64,000 nt of DNA from Bartonella sp. A05 (GCF_026930145.1 NZ_JANHOJ010000001.1:514454-578453); one strand, 5' to 3'. Shown: positions 1 through 8,381, numbered from the stretch's first letter. The notes: a model not told the origin generated them from the letters alone. A program made the numbers and translations.

Positions 1-27
1 ACGATGATTCATGAAAAGGGACTGTTC

Positions 28-49
28 AGGAATTATATATATAATTCCT
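28..49. repeat. 22-bp perfect AT-rich palindrome
   Basis: The 22 bases read identically on both strands (AGGAATT...AATTCCT with an ATATATAT centre). No gene start lies close enough to decide whether it is an operator, a cruciform or chance AT-rich sequence. Confidence 0.5.
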
Positions 50-386
50 CAGATTTGGACAGAGAGAGATGCTTGTACATTGGTAGAAATGAAGGCCAAT
101 GAAGTTAGACAAAAACATCTTTTTAAAGGAGAAAGAAGCTTACGGTTTCGAAAGTTTTTGATCCGCGTTTTGGGAGTGTTGGTGCTTTATTTTCTTAAAA
201 TGTGACTCATTCTATCAAAGCGTACTCTCAAAATTTGACCGAGAAGATATAAAAACAAGTGCTCCACATGGTCAAACTGTTTGTAAAATTCCATGCGGAC
301 AGTTTGTAAGAATTTTTGAAAAAACGTTTTCTGCATGCTTTGATATAGAACAAGGGAAGAGGCATACTGAGCGCCTAAATGACGAA

Positions 387-406
387 AGGAGTGGTTTCCC
401 ACTCCT
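387..406 (-). terminator. Hairpin downstream of the PemK-like gene
   Basis: AGGAGTGG and CCACTCCT form a perfect 8-bp stem around a TTTC loop. It lies about 80 bases beyond the stop codon of the minus-strand toxin gene, so it could end that transcript. There is no clear T-tract on the minus side, so the call is tentative. Confidence 0.4.
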
Positions 407-487
407 CCGTTTCAACTCCCCTTATTGGGGAAGCGGCCACCTTAGTGCCGTATTATGATACAAAATGTACACTGATTTTTTCAAAAG

Positions 488-1060
488 TCAATAGTTTTCA
501 CGTGGTAAATGTTTGTGCATAAGAGCTATAATTTTATTAAACTCTTTTTTAGATAATCTCTTGATATGGGATGGAGCGCTTAAACGGCTGACGGAAACCG
601 TTGTTATATAATCACAAATAACCCATGACTTTTTATTGTTTATGGGAGATTGTATTGGATAAGCTGCCGGATTGTCCGCTTGTGATTGTGTTGTCAATGG
701 CAAAATGGTAACATTTCTATGCAGTTTCGCATGTGTAGAAATCACTAAAACAAGCCGCTGTTTCCAAAATTCAGGTACGATAACATCATGAGGAAAATCA
801 CACCAAAAGACTTGCCTTATGCGCGGAGCCGATCGGATTCGTGGTTTTATGCGTGGCAGCTTTTTAGGGAGCTTGTTGAAATCTCTTTTTTGCATATATT
901 CTTGCCACGTGCAGGGTGTATCGAAATTGCTTTCGTCCGTATTTTGCGCATCATACTCCATTCCATCAGGCAATTCTTCTGGATATACTCTTTCTAGGTT
1001 TGCTGTTTTGGGGACAATAGTTGCTGAAGTTGCAAGAAGAGGTTTTGTATTTTCAGGCAT
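488..1060 (-). CDS. PemK/MazF-like toxin
   Basis: The 190-residue protein has a basic, variable N-terminal half followed by a core resembling the PemK/MazF endoribonuclease fold. Visible pieces are QVFWCDFPHD, then EFWKQRLVLVIS, an ILPLTT strand and a closing SRLSAP...IKRLS segment. This family cleaves mRNA and is normally neutralised by an antitoxin encoded just upstream. The ATG at 1060 is the first good start. In another frame just upstream, the minus strand can encode LIETAHSKAVKISQELNEHL with only a TTG start, possibly the remains of an antitoxin gene. The toxin is therefore an apparent orphan. The family call is fairly secure; activity is unknown. Confidence 0.7.
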   Translation of the reverse strand: MPENTKPLLATSATIVPKTANLERVYPEELPDGMEYDAQNTDESNFDTPCTWQEYMQKRDFNKLPKKLPRIKPRIRSAPRIRQVFWCDFPHDVIVPEFWKQRLVLVISTHAKLHRNVTILPLTTQSQADNPAAYPIQSPINNKKSWVICDYITTVSVSRLSAPSHIKRLSKKEFNKIIALMHKHLPRENY

Positions 1061-1432
1061 GGCAAACCACTCGTATTTGTCAAGATCCTGAGGAGATGTT
1101 CGTTAAGTTCCTGACTTATTTTTACCGCTTTTGAATGGGCGGTTTCTATCAAACTATTGCAATTAAGTACAGAGGTTTAAGACAAGCAAAATCAGCAAAA
1201 TGAGCGCTATCAGCAAAATGTATGCTTGTTTTATTTTTGAGGCATTTATGTAAAGAGGAAATATGTGTAGGACAAATGCAAGGATATTGATATTGGATTA
1301 TCTGGTGTGATGGGAAGTGAGGCAAAGATATTGGGCATATCAGGGGCTTGCGTGCTGTAGTGTCAAGTGCTTTGTAGTGTTAAGCGCTGTTTCACCCCTT
1401 CTTTTGCGGTTATGATGTATGATATCTTTTGG
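1061..1432. other. Intergenic region upstream of the PemK-like gene
   Basis: No complete gene is seen. On the minus strand at about 1060-1150 there is a possible antitoxin remnant in a frame different from the toxin. Short repeats occur (the ATCAGCAAAATG motif near 1190-1220, and the TAGTGTCAAGTGCTTTG/TAGTGTTAAGCGCTGTT pair near 1358-1392). Confidence 0.4.
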
Positions 1433-2005
1433 TTACGATGTGTGGCGGTTTGCTAGAAGCCCTTTTGAAGCAGCATAGAGGCTGATGAATGTATAAAATA
1501 GACTGGCGACGGCATTCCAACCGGCAAATGAGAGAAAAAGAAAGCGCCCCGGTGCTTCGACACAGGATGGAGGGTGAATGTTGTTTAATTGTGCTAAAAG
1601 CTGATTAACATCTGCTGTTAACTTTGTTGTCCCTTGACCGCAACTAAGAGGAGCAGGCCAAAAACCATATTCGACACCTGCATGATACACTGCGAACAAA
1701 AGGCTGTTAATCATTAATATGAAAACGCACAAAAATAAAAATCGTACCCAAGAAGACATGTGAGAACACCATGCCAATAAGCCTGCTAAAATCAAAAGTG
1801 GGATAGCACTATAATAAGGGACACGCTCAATGAGACATAAGTCACAAGGAATATAACCCTCGATATATTCAAAACCAAGTGCGAGACCTATTGTGGCTGA
1901 TAGGCAAAAAGCGAGAAAAAGAGCCCATAAACTTTGTTCTTTTTTGCTTAGTTTCAGATGAAGATGCTTTTGCAACATGTGCTGAAAAGGCCAACAGAAA
2001 GTCAT
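1433..2005 (-). CDS. dsbB: Disulfide bond formation protein B (DsbB family)
   Basis: DsbB is an inner-membrane protein that reoxidises the periplasmic thiol oxidase DsbA and passes the electrons to quinone. The 190 residues contain four hydrophobic segments. The first loop holds CDLC at residues 54-57, the second periplasmic loop has Cys122 and Cys148, and an ER-x-PYY motif follows the first cysteine pair as in the family. A good AAAGGA ribosome site precedes the ATG at 2005. The gene starts 28 bases after the stop of the DedA-like gene, so the two are probably cotranscribed. Confidence 0.9.
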   Translation of the reverse strand: MTFCWPFQHMLQKHLHLKLSKKEQSLWALFLAFCLSATIGLALGFEYIEGYIPCDLCLIERVPYYSAIPLLILAGLLAWCSHMSSWVRFLFLCVFILMINSLLFAVYHAGVEYGFWPAPLSCGQGTTKLTADVNQLLAQLNNIHPPSCVEAPGRFLFLSFAGWNAVASLFYTFISLYAASKGLLANRHTS

Positions 2006-2033
2006 TGAGTGTGTTCCTTTAAAGTCAAGGGCG

Positions 2034-2627
2034 TTATTTCAAGAAAACAGTGTACAACCCATAGAATAGCAAGAGCATAATACAACCTACGAGAATAACC
2101 CATTTGAAATGGCGAGAAAGAAAGTCTATAGCTTGATGGCCAAAACGCTGAATAAGCCATGCGAGCAGATAAAAACGCGCTCCCCGTGAGAGGATGCATG
2201 CTATCACAAAAAGCCATAGATGAACACCCATGGCTCCTGACAAAATCGTCACGATTTTGATCGGTGGAAGATGAAAGAATCCTGAACTCATCAGTAAAAT
2301 CACTAGAAATTCTAATGTTGTATCATCTTTAAGCGTTTGAAAACTTTCATATTTATTATAAAATTCTAAGATCGGTTTGGCGATATTATCATAAGCAAAA
2401 TAGCCAATGAACCAACCGGCAATTCCTCCAAGAACAGAACATGTTGTCGCAATAAAAGCGTAATGATAAGCTTTTTGAGGCCGGACAAGAGACATCGGGA
2501 TATATAAAACATCCGCAGGGATTGGAAAAACAGAACTTTCAATAAAAGCAATGAATCCAAGCCAATGTTGTGCTGTATATCGCTCAGCTAAAGAAACTGT
2601 CCAACGCTTTAAGGTGCTAAAAATCAT
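2034..2627 (-). CDS. DedA/YqaA-family membrane protein
   Basis: The 197-residue protein begins MIFSTLKRWTVSLAERY and carries the family segment FIESSVFPIPADVLYIPMS. A glycine-rich membrane helix and an SRGARFYLLAWL region near the C-terminus follow. DedA-family proteins are integral membrane transporters linked to membrane homeostasis; some recycle undecaprenyl phosphate or phospholipids. The open frame runs upstream through the tRNA-Leu gene, which cannot be coding, so the start was moved to the ATG at 2627. An ATG at 2660 is possible but adds residues that do not look like the family. It precedes dsbB on the same strand. Confidence 0.85.
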   Translation of the reverse strand: MIFSTLKRWTVSLAERYTAQHWLGFIAFIESSVFPIPADVLYIPMSLVRPQKAYHYAFIATTCSVLGGIAGWFIGYFAYDNIAKPILEFYNKYESFQTLKDDTTLEFLVILLMSSGFFHLPPIKIVTILSGAMGVHLWLFVIACILSRGARFYLLAWLIQRFGHQAIDFLSRHFKWVILVGCIMLLLFYGLYTVFLK

Positions 2628-2803
2628 GATTCTAGTCCGTAAGTTTAAGAGGTCAATCATCTCAAATTGTACCAGATAAACCAAATGGGGTAAAAATGAT
2701 GTGAATTCTTGAAAAAACAAAAGTCCGATGTTGACGAATCTACACTTCTTCATATAGTGCAGGAGAGTGAAGAACAAAAATGTTCTCTTTACTTTATAAG
2801 TGT

Positions 2804-2888
2804 GCGGGTGTGGTGGAACTGGTAGACGCGCCAGACTCAAAATCTGGTTCCGAAAGGAGTGTCGGTTCGAGTCCGACCACCCGCACCA
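2804..2888 (+). tRNA. tRNA-Leu (CAA anticodon)
   Basis: The acceptor stem GCGGGTG pairs with CACCCGC, and the 3' ACCA is encoded. The anticodon stem CCAGA/TCTGG encloses a loop with CAA, reading UUG leucine codons. A long variable arm (TTCCGAAAGGAGT region) and a GGTTCGAGTCC T-arm complete a class II tRNA. Confidence 0.97.
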
Positions 2889-3181
2889 TTTGATTTCAAA
2901 AGATATGATATAACCCAAATGATATAACCAATAAGTTGATCATCAATAAATTGGCGATTTTATCGTTATCTGCATCATTTTTAAGAGCACGTCATTGAGA
3001 GATTCCAATCTGTTGCTTGAGCGCGGCTTTGCTTGTCAGTTCTAGAAGATCTTTCAAGTAATCAGTGCCAAATACGCATCTCTTATAAATAAAGAAGCAT
3101 GGCCAACCATATTGATAAGCTACTTATCGCTAAGACTGACAAAAATTGGGAGCACAATTAAGACGTGGGTAATAAAAAGAG

Positions 3182-3297
3182 TCCCGATCGGGTTGATCTA
3201 GCTGAAATGAGGATAAAAAACAGTGAAATCATCCCGATAGGGTTTATTTTCTTGAAATGAAGGTAAAAAACGGTATAATCATCCCGTACGGGATGAT
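3182..3297 (+). repeat. Three 50-bp spaced operator repeats before hipBA
   Basis: TCCCGATCGGG (3182), TCCCGATAGGG (3232) and TCCCGTACGGG (3282) are exactly 50 bp apart. The DNA between them is also similar (TGAAATGARGRTAAAAAAC). The last copy is the centre of a perfect 20-bp palindrome at 3278-3297. HipB-type repressors bind palindromic operators in front of their own operon, so I read this as a duplicated promoter-operator unit. Confidence 0.75.
3252..3279 (+). promoter_or_regulatory. Promoter of the first hipBA operon
   Basis: TTGAAA at 3252-3257 and a perfect TATAAT at 3274-3279 are separated by 16 bases. The palindromic operator at 3278-3297 overlaps the -10 end and the expected start point, a layout that fits direct autorepression. 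Confidence 0.7.
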
Positions 3298-3311
3298 TGG
3301 AAGAGATTATT

Positions 3312-3524
3312 ATGCAGAGCAGAATAGAAATACTAAGCCATCTTGTGAGAAATGCACGCAAAGAGCAAGGATTAACACAAGAACAGTTGGCAGTGGCATC
3401 TGGGGTTGGTGTGCGATTTATTCGTGATTTAGAACGCGGCAAAGAATCATGTCAGATTGGAAAAATCCTACATGTACTCGCAATGCTAGGTCTTGATATT
3501 CAGATTGATGATAAAAAATTATGA
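3312..3524 (+). CDS. hipB: HipB-like XRE antitoxin
   Basis: This 70-residue protein is almost entirely a helix-turn-helix: the ARKEQGLTQEQLAVASGVGVRFIRDLERGK core is typical of XRE/Cro and HipB proteins. As in other hipBA operons it should bind its own operator and hold the HipA kinase inactive. A GGAAGAGA ribosome site seven bases upstream favours the ATG at 3312 over the TTG at 3297. Its stop overlaps the hipA start (ATGA), so the pair is translationally coupled. Confidence 0.9.
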   Translation: MQSRIEILSHLVRNARKEQGLTQEQLAVASGVGVRFIRDLERGKESCQIGKILHVLAMLGLDIQIDDKKL

Positions 3525-4789
3525 CGCTTACACTTGATGTTTATTTCCATAATGTTTATTTCCATAATGTTTTCTTACAGGCAAAATTGGTCGGTAAACT
3601 GCATCAAAAGAAAAGCGGAAAGCTCAAATTTTGTTACGATGCTGATTATTTGAATGCAAATTTACCCGGCATTTCTCTTTCTCTTCCTCCCCGTGTTGAA
3701 GCTTATGAAGGCCAATCGGTAAAAATTTTTTTCTCTGGTCTTTTACCTGATGAAAATGAAAAGCAGCGCTTAGCAGCTTATTTAGGACTCTCTGAAGACA
3801 ATGCTTTCGCTTTGCTCAAGGAAGTTGGTGGGGATTGTGCGGGAGCGCTTGCTTTGTATCCAGAAGGGCAAGTTCCATCTGCTTCAACCAATGATAATGA
3901 TGTAAAAATTCTCGATGATAATCAATTGAAAGAAATTCTTGAGAAGATAAAACGGTATCCGATGCTTGCCGGAGAGGATGGTTATAGATTATCTCTCGCT
4001 GGGGCGCAAAGTAAACTAGCGGTTGGCTTTGAAGATGGTCGTGTTCAGCTCATGAAAGGGGGAGCGCCGACCACGCATATTTTAAAACCGTTTATTGGGC
4101 ATATTGATGATAGTGCGCATAATGAATTCTTTTGTATGAAATTAGCAAAACGCATGGGCATTGATGTCCCCGAAGTCTTCCTACATTTTGTCAATGATAC
4201 GCCTTACTACCTTATTGAACGATATGATCGTCAGAGAACTGATGATGGAACGGTTTGGCGTATTCATCAGGAAGATTTTTGTCAGGCACTGAGCATTGCG
4301 CCAGAAATGAAATATGAACGGGAAGGAGGCCCCAGTATTGCTAAGTGTCAAGCTCTTATTTCTCGCCATACAATGCGTCCTGCGGTTGATCAACTGAACT
4401 TCATGAATAGGGTCATTTTTAATTATTTAATTGGTAACGCTGATGCGCATGGTAAAAACTTCTCGCTCCTTTATCGTCAGAAGAAACCAGAATTCGCTCC
4501 TGCTTATGATATGTTAAGCACAGCTATTTACCCAGATTTATCTTCAAAAATGGCTATGAAAATAGGAGAGGAATATGATCCTCAAAAGGTATATTTGCGT
4601 CACTTTTATAAGACGTTTGCTACCACCAAAACTGCTCAAAACGCTTTCAATAAGCAAAAGAAACAAATAACCGATTTAATCAATGATGAGGCAGTAAAAT
4701 TAAAACAAGAGCTTGAAAGGCAACATTCTAAAGTTTTTGATGCAATCCTTACTGTTATTCAGCAACGTTCTAGACATTTACAATTATAG
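3521..4789 (+). CDS. hipA: HipA-family serine/threonine kinase toxin
   Basis: A full-length HipA of 422 residues. HipA proteins phosphorylate translation components such as glutamyl-tRNA synthetase and induce dormancy when not bound by HipB. Visible motifs are the AGAQSKLAV segment near residue 160, the catalytic loop NADAHGKN near residue 305, and PAYDM (metal-binding aspartate) near residue 327. FDGLLPDE-like text is present in the N-terminal HipA_N part. Near the N-terminus YFHNV is repeated, caused by a 15-bp in-frame tandem duplication at about 3539-3568. Overlaps hipB by four bases. Confidence 0.92.
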   Translation: MTLTLDVYFHNVYFHNVFLQAKLVGKLHQKKSGKLKFCYDADYLNANLPGISLSLPPRVEAYEGQSVKIFFSGLLPDENEKQRLAAYLGLSEDNAFALLKEVGGDCAGALALYPEGQVPSASTNDNDVKILDDNQLKEILEKIKRYPMLAGEDGYRLSLAGAQSKLAVGFEDGRVQLMKGGAPTTHILKPFIGHIDDSAHNEFFCMKLAKRMGIDVPEVFLHFVNDTPYYLIERYDRQRTDDGTVWRIHQEDFCQALSIAPEMKYEREGGPSIAKCQALISRHTMRPAVDQLNFMNRVIFNYLIGNADAHGKNFSLLYRQKKPEFAPAYDMLSTAIYPDLSSKMAMKIGEEYDPQKVYLRHFYKTFATTKTAQNAFNKQKKQITDLINDEAVKLKQELERQHSKVFDAILTVIQQRSRHLQL

Positions 4790-5208
4790 AGGAAATCATA
4801 TCCTTTGTAATGCAAATATTATTGTATCCTTATATGATTATACAAATTTGAGTGTTCCACAAACAGTTCATTATTTGATTGGATTGAGTGCTTGATTTTA
4901 GTGCACCTGCTTGGAAATTCTACGACGAATAGCCCGTTATTCCTTTTGGATATTAAAGGTTGTTTTCAAGTTTGTATTTGGTGCAAGGATAAGGCAATCT
5001 TATTTGAGCTCTTTTATGAACCTTCAAAACACCCAAAATACCTTATAGGCCGATATGAAAAATGATCTCGGTCGGGCAAATATTCCAGCTGAGGGGGAGT
5101 TATTCCACATAACGAATTATTTCTCTTGGAATGGCGCTCAGAAAAAGAGAAGCGAATCGATTTTTCTTTTTTGTAATGTAATTACGTTATGAATTTAATG
5201 CTTGTGAT

Positions 5209-5388
5209 ATGATTGTTCCTTATTTTGGCATGAATAAGGAAAATCGATATTCTATTATTCGCTGGAATCAGAGAACATCCAAACTATATTGTTATAAAAA
5301 TCCACCCTTACATAAGGCTTGGCAAGAACGTATTGTCGTGAAGGATTATGAGCTTGTCGCGGTAAAGAATCCTGAAAAGATAAGCTAA
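5209..5388 (+). CDS. Small unrecognised ORF, possibly a gene remnant
   Basis: A 59-residue frame begins MIVPYFGMNKENRYSIIRW and ends VAVKNPEKIS. Its composition looks protein-like, with several aromatic and charged residues. There is no obvious ribosome binding site before the ATG, and I recognise no family. It may be the tail of a former phage or accessory gene. Confidence 0.3.
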   Translation: MIVPYFGMNKENRYSIIRWNQRTSKLYCYKNPPLHKAWQERIVVKDYELVAVKNPEKIS

Positions 5389-5571
5389 TATGGCACTACT
5401 TTTATGATTGCGTATGTTATTGAATGCAGATTCTGTTTAAAATAACAGTGATCTGGGTTTGCAATAAAGATCTCCTTTTTGCATTTGATCAAGCAGAACT
5501 TTTAAATATTTTTTTGCGCCTTAAAAATTCCTCAATCAACTTTTCCACCAGTTTATTAGGTGTAAATATGT

Positions 5572-5664
5572 AAACATTATGTATAAAATTAGTGTATATC
5601 TACAATATTTATAGATTTATAAGTGAAAACATATAAAACATTATGTATTAAATATAATGTATAT
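5572..5664 (+). promoter_or_regulatory. Direct repeats upstream of the Hbp-like gene
   Basis: AAACATTATGTATAAAATTA (5572) and AAACATTATGTATTAAATAT (5637) are imperfect direct repeats about 65 bp apart, each followed by GTATAT. Bartonella hbp promoters are known to be controlled by heme/iron regulators through conserved upstream boxes. Whether these repeats are such boxes is inference. Confidence 0.45.
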
Positions 5665-5729
5665 AAATTGTATATTAAAGATTGATCTGTCAAAATTATA
5701 CGCTTAAACATTCATTACGGAGCAAATTT

Positions 5730-6656
5730 ATGCATATAAAACGTTTAATAACGGCCTCTATGTTTGTTGTGGGTTCAGTTTCTGCAACACAAGCAGCAGA
5801 CGTTACGGGTCCTCAAACTTGTGTTGGGGCTTCCGCTTTTTCTTGGTCGGGTTTTTATGTTGGGGGAAAGTTGGGGGGATTTTCAAGTAAGATAGCAGCA
5901 GATATACTTTCTGGAACAGTAAGTCATCCGATGAGTACACTTATGTTGCCTGGAGTGCCAGGTCTTATTAGTAGTCTTTTAGGCAAGATGGCAGTGGATA
6001 TGCTTGCTAAAACAGCAAATCAGCAGGCTAAAACAGTAAGTCAGCCGGTGCATAAAGATAAGTTGCCTGAACTGTCAAGCATTATCGGTGGTCTTTATGC
6101 AGGTTCCAATATTGATTTTGGCAAGAACTTTATCCTAGGGATTGATATGGATATGGTTTGGTCTGGTAAAAAAAACGCAAAAACGCATGCATTCCATATT
6201 CAAGAAGAGAATAGAAGTGATTCTGAAAAGAAATTGCAGGAGATTGGATACAAATTTGATAAGACACCACTCCAAGTTGGTGATGAAGTCGTTAATAATT
6301 TTGCTTTGCAAAAAAAGTGGGCAGGTGCTACGCGGGCACGTGTCGGCTTTGCGTTTGATCGTTTTATGCCTTATGTCGTTGGTGGAGTTTCCTATGCGCA
6401 GCTTCAAGAGATTGTAGAGGTATCACTTAAAAGAAAAGGGATCGATCAAGAAGACTCTGTTAATATTTCGGATGAAGCCAAGATGATGCTTGGTTATACT
6501 TTCGGTGTTGGTATTGATTATGCAATGACCAAGAATGCGATTATGCGTGCGGAATATCGTTATTCGGATCTTGGGAAAAAGAAAGTTGCAGAAGATAAAA
6601 TGGAACTCGCTTACAAAACCAATGATTTACGCGTTGGTGTCGCTTATAAATTCTAA
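5730..6656 (+). CDS. Hbp/Pap31-like outer-membrane beta-barrel protein
   Basis: The 308-residue protein starts with a signal peptide (MHIKRLITASMFVVG...ATQA) and continues with SWSGFYVGGKLGGF, the first-strand motif of the Omp25/Omp31 family. Later come PYVVGGVSYAQ and an IMRAEYRYSDLG strand, and it closes with DLRVGVAYKF, a C-terminal beta-barrel signature. In Bartonella these proteins are the hemin-binding Hbp family, which includes phage-particle-associated Pap31. The ATG at 5730 was chosen for its CGGAG ribosome site and clean signal peptide. An insert near residues 55-115, containing repeated KTANQQAKTVSQP-like segments, makes this member unusual. Which Hbp paralogue it is cannot be told. 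Confidence 0.85.
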   Translation: MHIKRLITASMFVVGSVSATQAADVTGPQTCVGASAFSWSGFYVGGKLGGFSSKIAADILSGTVSHPMSTLMLPGVPGLISSLLGKMAVDMLAKTANQQAKTVSQPVHKDKLPELSSIIGGLYAGSNIDFGKNFILGIDMDMVWSGKKNAKTHAFHIQEENRSDSEKKLQEIGYKFDKTPLQVGDEVVNNFALQKKWAGATRARVGFAFDRFMPYVVGGVSYAQLQEIVEVSLKRKGIDQEDSVNISDEAKMMLGYTFGVGIDYAMTKNAIMRAEYRYSDLGKKKVAEDKMELAYKTNDLRVGVAYKF

Positions 6657-6680
6657 TATGTTCTCTATTAAGTTGTTTAG

Positions 6681-6712
6681 AGGCTCCATCTTGATGGAGT
6701 CTTTATTTTTCT
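6681..6712 (+). terminator. Terminator after the Hbp-like gene
   Basis: AGGCTCCATC and GATGGAGTCT form a 10-bp stem with a two-base loop (one G-T pair). It is followed by a TTTATTTTTC tract, 25 bases after the stop codon. The stem resembles the GGCTCTATC hairpins of the array at 9-17 kb. Confidence 0.85.
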
Positions 6713-6837
6713 TAACTGTGTCATTATGGATTTTGTTTGAAGCTTAAACTTTTTATGCTCCTTTTACTGAGTCTACTTGATTTTTAAACTGATATTATAA
6801 TATTAATAATGGACAATAAAAAGGGTATATTAATAAA

Positions 6838-7146
6838 ATGGTATCACTTTTGACAATATCTGAAACGCAAGAGCAATTACGCAAACAAGTGAAGTCAATA
6901 CGTCTTAGTCAAGGCTTTACACAAGAAGGACTTGCTAAAAGAGCAGGTATTCCTTTACCAACTTTGCGTAAGTTTGAGCAAAAAGGCCAAATTTCTTTGG
7001 AATCGTTTCTCAAAATTTTGGTTGTGCTTGGATGCCTTGAAGATATTGTACAAGCGTTGAAAAATAGTGATGAGCATTTTAAATCAATTGATGATGTCTT
7101 AGAAGGTTGTTCGCAAAAACCACGTAAATATGGGTGGCGTACATGA
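6838..7146 (+). CDS. XRE-family regulator, HipB-like antitoxin of the second module
   Basis: A 102-residue DNA-binding protein with the helix-turn-helix LRKQVKSIRLSQGFTQEGLA followed by RAGIPLPTLRKFEQKG. It is longer than the first HipB because of a C-terminal tail ending KPRKYGWRT. It overlaps the following hipA by four bases (ATGA), which identifies it as the antitoxin partner. It is only distantly similar to the hipB at 3.3 kb. Confidence 0.88.
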   Translation: MVSLLTISETQEQLRKQVKSIRLSQGFTQEGLAKRAGIPLPTLRKFEQKGQISLESFLKILVVLGCLEDIVQALKNSDEHFKSIDDVLEGCSQKPRKYGWRT

Positions 7147-8381
7147 GTTTTGAGTTCATTTCACACATTAAAGTATCCTTATGCTTTGATGATAAAATGT
7201 TACCCGTTGGGCGTTTGGCGAGACGTGAGCGTAAAATCTATTTTGAATATGATAGAAATTTCATTAAGCAAGGATTAGAAATATCGCCAATAAAATGTCC
7301 GTTAAAGCCGGGTGTGTGCTCTTTTGATCCTTTCTTGTTTGAAGGATTGCCCGGAGTTTTTAATGACAGTCTTCCCGATGGATGGGGGCGCCTTTTGTTG
7401 GATCGTCAGATGCGCACACGCGGCATTTTAGCGCAAGAGCTTTCCCCTCTCGATCGTCTTGCTCATGTCGGCCTTACAGGTATGGGTGCCTTGGTTTATG
7501 AACCTGACTACACAGATGAGATTATGGATAGCACAATCAATATTGATGTGCTTGCCCAGCAGGTACAGCAGGTTTTATCTGGAGAAGCCACGGAAATATT
7601 GACCGAACTTATTGCACTCAATGGTTCATCAGCGGGTGCACGACCGAAAGCGATGATCGGGCTTCATACAAACAGGCAGGATATTATCTATGGTACTCAT
7701 CAGCTGAATGACGATTATCAGCCTTGGCTCGTTAAATTCCCAAATTTTAATGATGGTGTGGATGCAGGAGCTATTGAATATGTTTATGCTTTGATGGCAA
7801 TAGATGCTGGATTGGAAATGCCGGATGTTCATTTATTTCCTGCTCAAACAGGTTGTGGATATTTTGCTGTTCAGCGCTTTGATAGAAAGGAAAATAGGCG
7901 CTTCCATATGCATACGGTTTGCGGGTTGCTGCATTCTAATTTTAGAACTCCGTCGCTTGATTATGACAATCTGATGGCGCTTACAATGATTTTAACCAAA
8001 GACATACGCGAAGTTGAAAAAATGTATCGATTGGCTGTGTTCAATGTTTTTGCCCATAATCGTGATGACCATGCCAAAAATTTTAGTTATTTGATGGATA
8101 GGACTGGTGAATGGAAGCTTTCACCGGCCTATGATCTAACATTTTCATCGGGATTTAATGGTGAGCAAAGTACGGTAGTTATGGGGGAAGGCAAACACCC
8201 GGGACGAGACGAACTGATCAAACTTGGCCTTAAAGCGACTCTCCCGAAAACCACCATTGATGCAATTATCGAACAAACCAGAGACTCTCTCAGCAAATGG
8301 CCACGGCTTGCTAAAGAATACGGTGTGACCAGCTCAAATATTCATTTTATTGCCTCAAAAATTACGACAGACAATATATAG
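7143..8381 (+). CDS. HipA-family kinase of the second module
   Basis: A 412-residue HipA-like protein. FEGLPGVFNDSLPDGWGRLL marks the N-terminal HipA region, and GSSAGARPKAMIG lies near residue 163. LVKFPN, FAVQRFDR, the catalytic NRDDHAKNFSYL near residue 303 and SPAYDLTFS near residue 330 follow in the expected order. It should be a protein kinase toxin held by the XRE partner. The coupled ATG at 7143 is preferred to a GTG at 7134. It diverges strongly from the hipA at 3.5 kb, so the two modules were probably acquired separately. Confidence 0.9.
   Translation: MSFEFISHIKVSLCFDDKMLPVGRLARRERKIYFEYDRNFIKQGLEISPIKCPLKPGVCSFDPFLFEGLPGVFNDSLPDGWGRLLLDRQMRTRGILAQELSPLDRLAHVGLTGMGALVYEPDYTDEIMDSTINIDVLAQQVQQVLSGEATEILTELIALNGSSAGARPKAMIGLHTNRQDIIYGTHQLNDDYQPWLVKFPNFNDGVDAGAIEYVYALMAIDAGLEMPDVHLFPAQTGCGYFAVQRFDRKENRRFHMHTVCGLLHSNFRTPSLDYDNLMALTMILTKDIREVEKMYRLAVFNVFAHNRDDHAKNFSYLMDRTGEWKLSPAYDLTFSSGFNGEQSTVVMGEGKHPGRDELIKLGLKATLPKTTIDAIIEQTRDSLSKWPRLAKEYGVTSSNIHFIASKITTDNI

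Larger units (their letters stand above)
1..487. other. Left-edge region without a convincing gene
   Basis: No reading frame here has a believable family signature. A 63-residue plus-strand frame (about 11-205) and a 71-residue minus-strand frame (187-402) exist, but neither has a clear ribosome binding site or recognisable motif. The stretch could hold decayed ends of genes lying outside the window. It contains a long AT palindrome (28-49) and a strong hairpin (387-406). Confidence 0.4.
4790..5729. other. Long AT-rich intergenic region
   Basis: Apart from one small frame at 5209-5388 there is no recognisable gene. The right end (about 5560-5729) is extremely AT-rich and carries direct repeats ahead of the Hbp-like gene. 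The rest probably contains decayed sequence. Confidence 0.4.

Noticed and set aside
11..205. 64-residue ORF at the left edge
   Set aside because: No family motif or ribosome site is seen and the window edge removes context; it may be part of a decayed gene.
2628..2918. N-terminal extension of the DedA-like frame
   Set aside because: It runs antisense through the tRNA-Leu gene and adds residues not found in the family.
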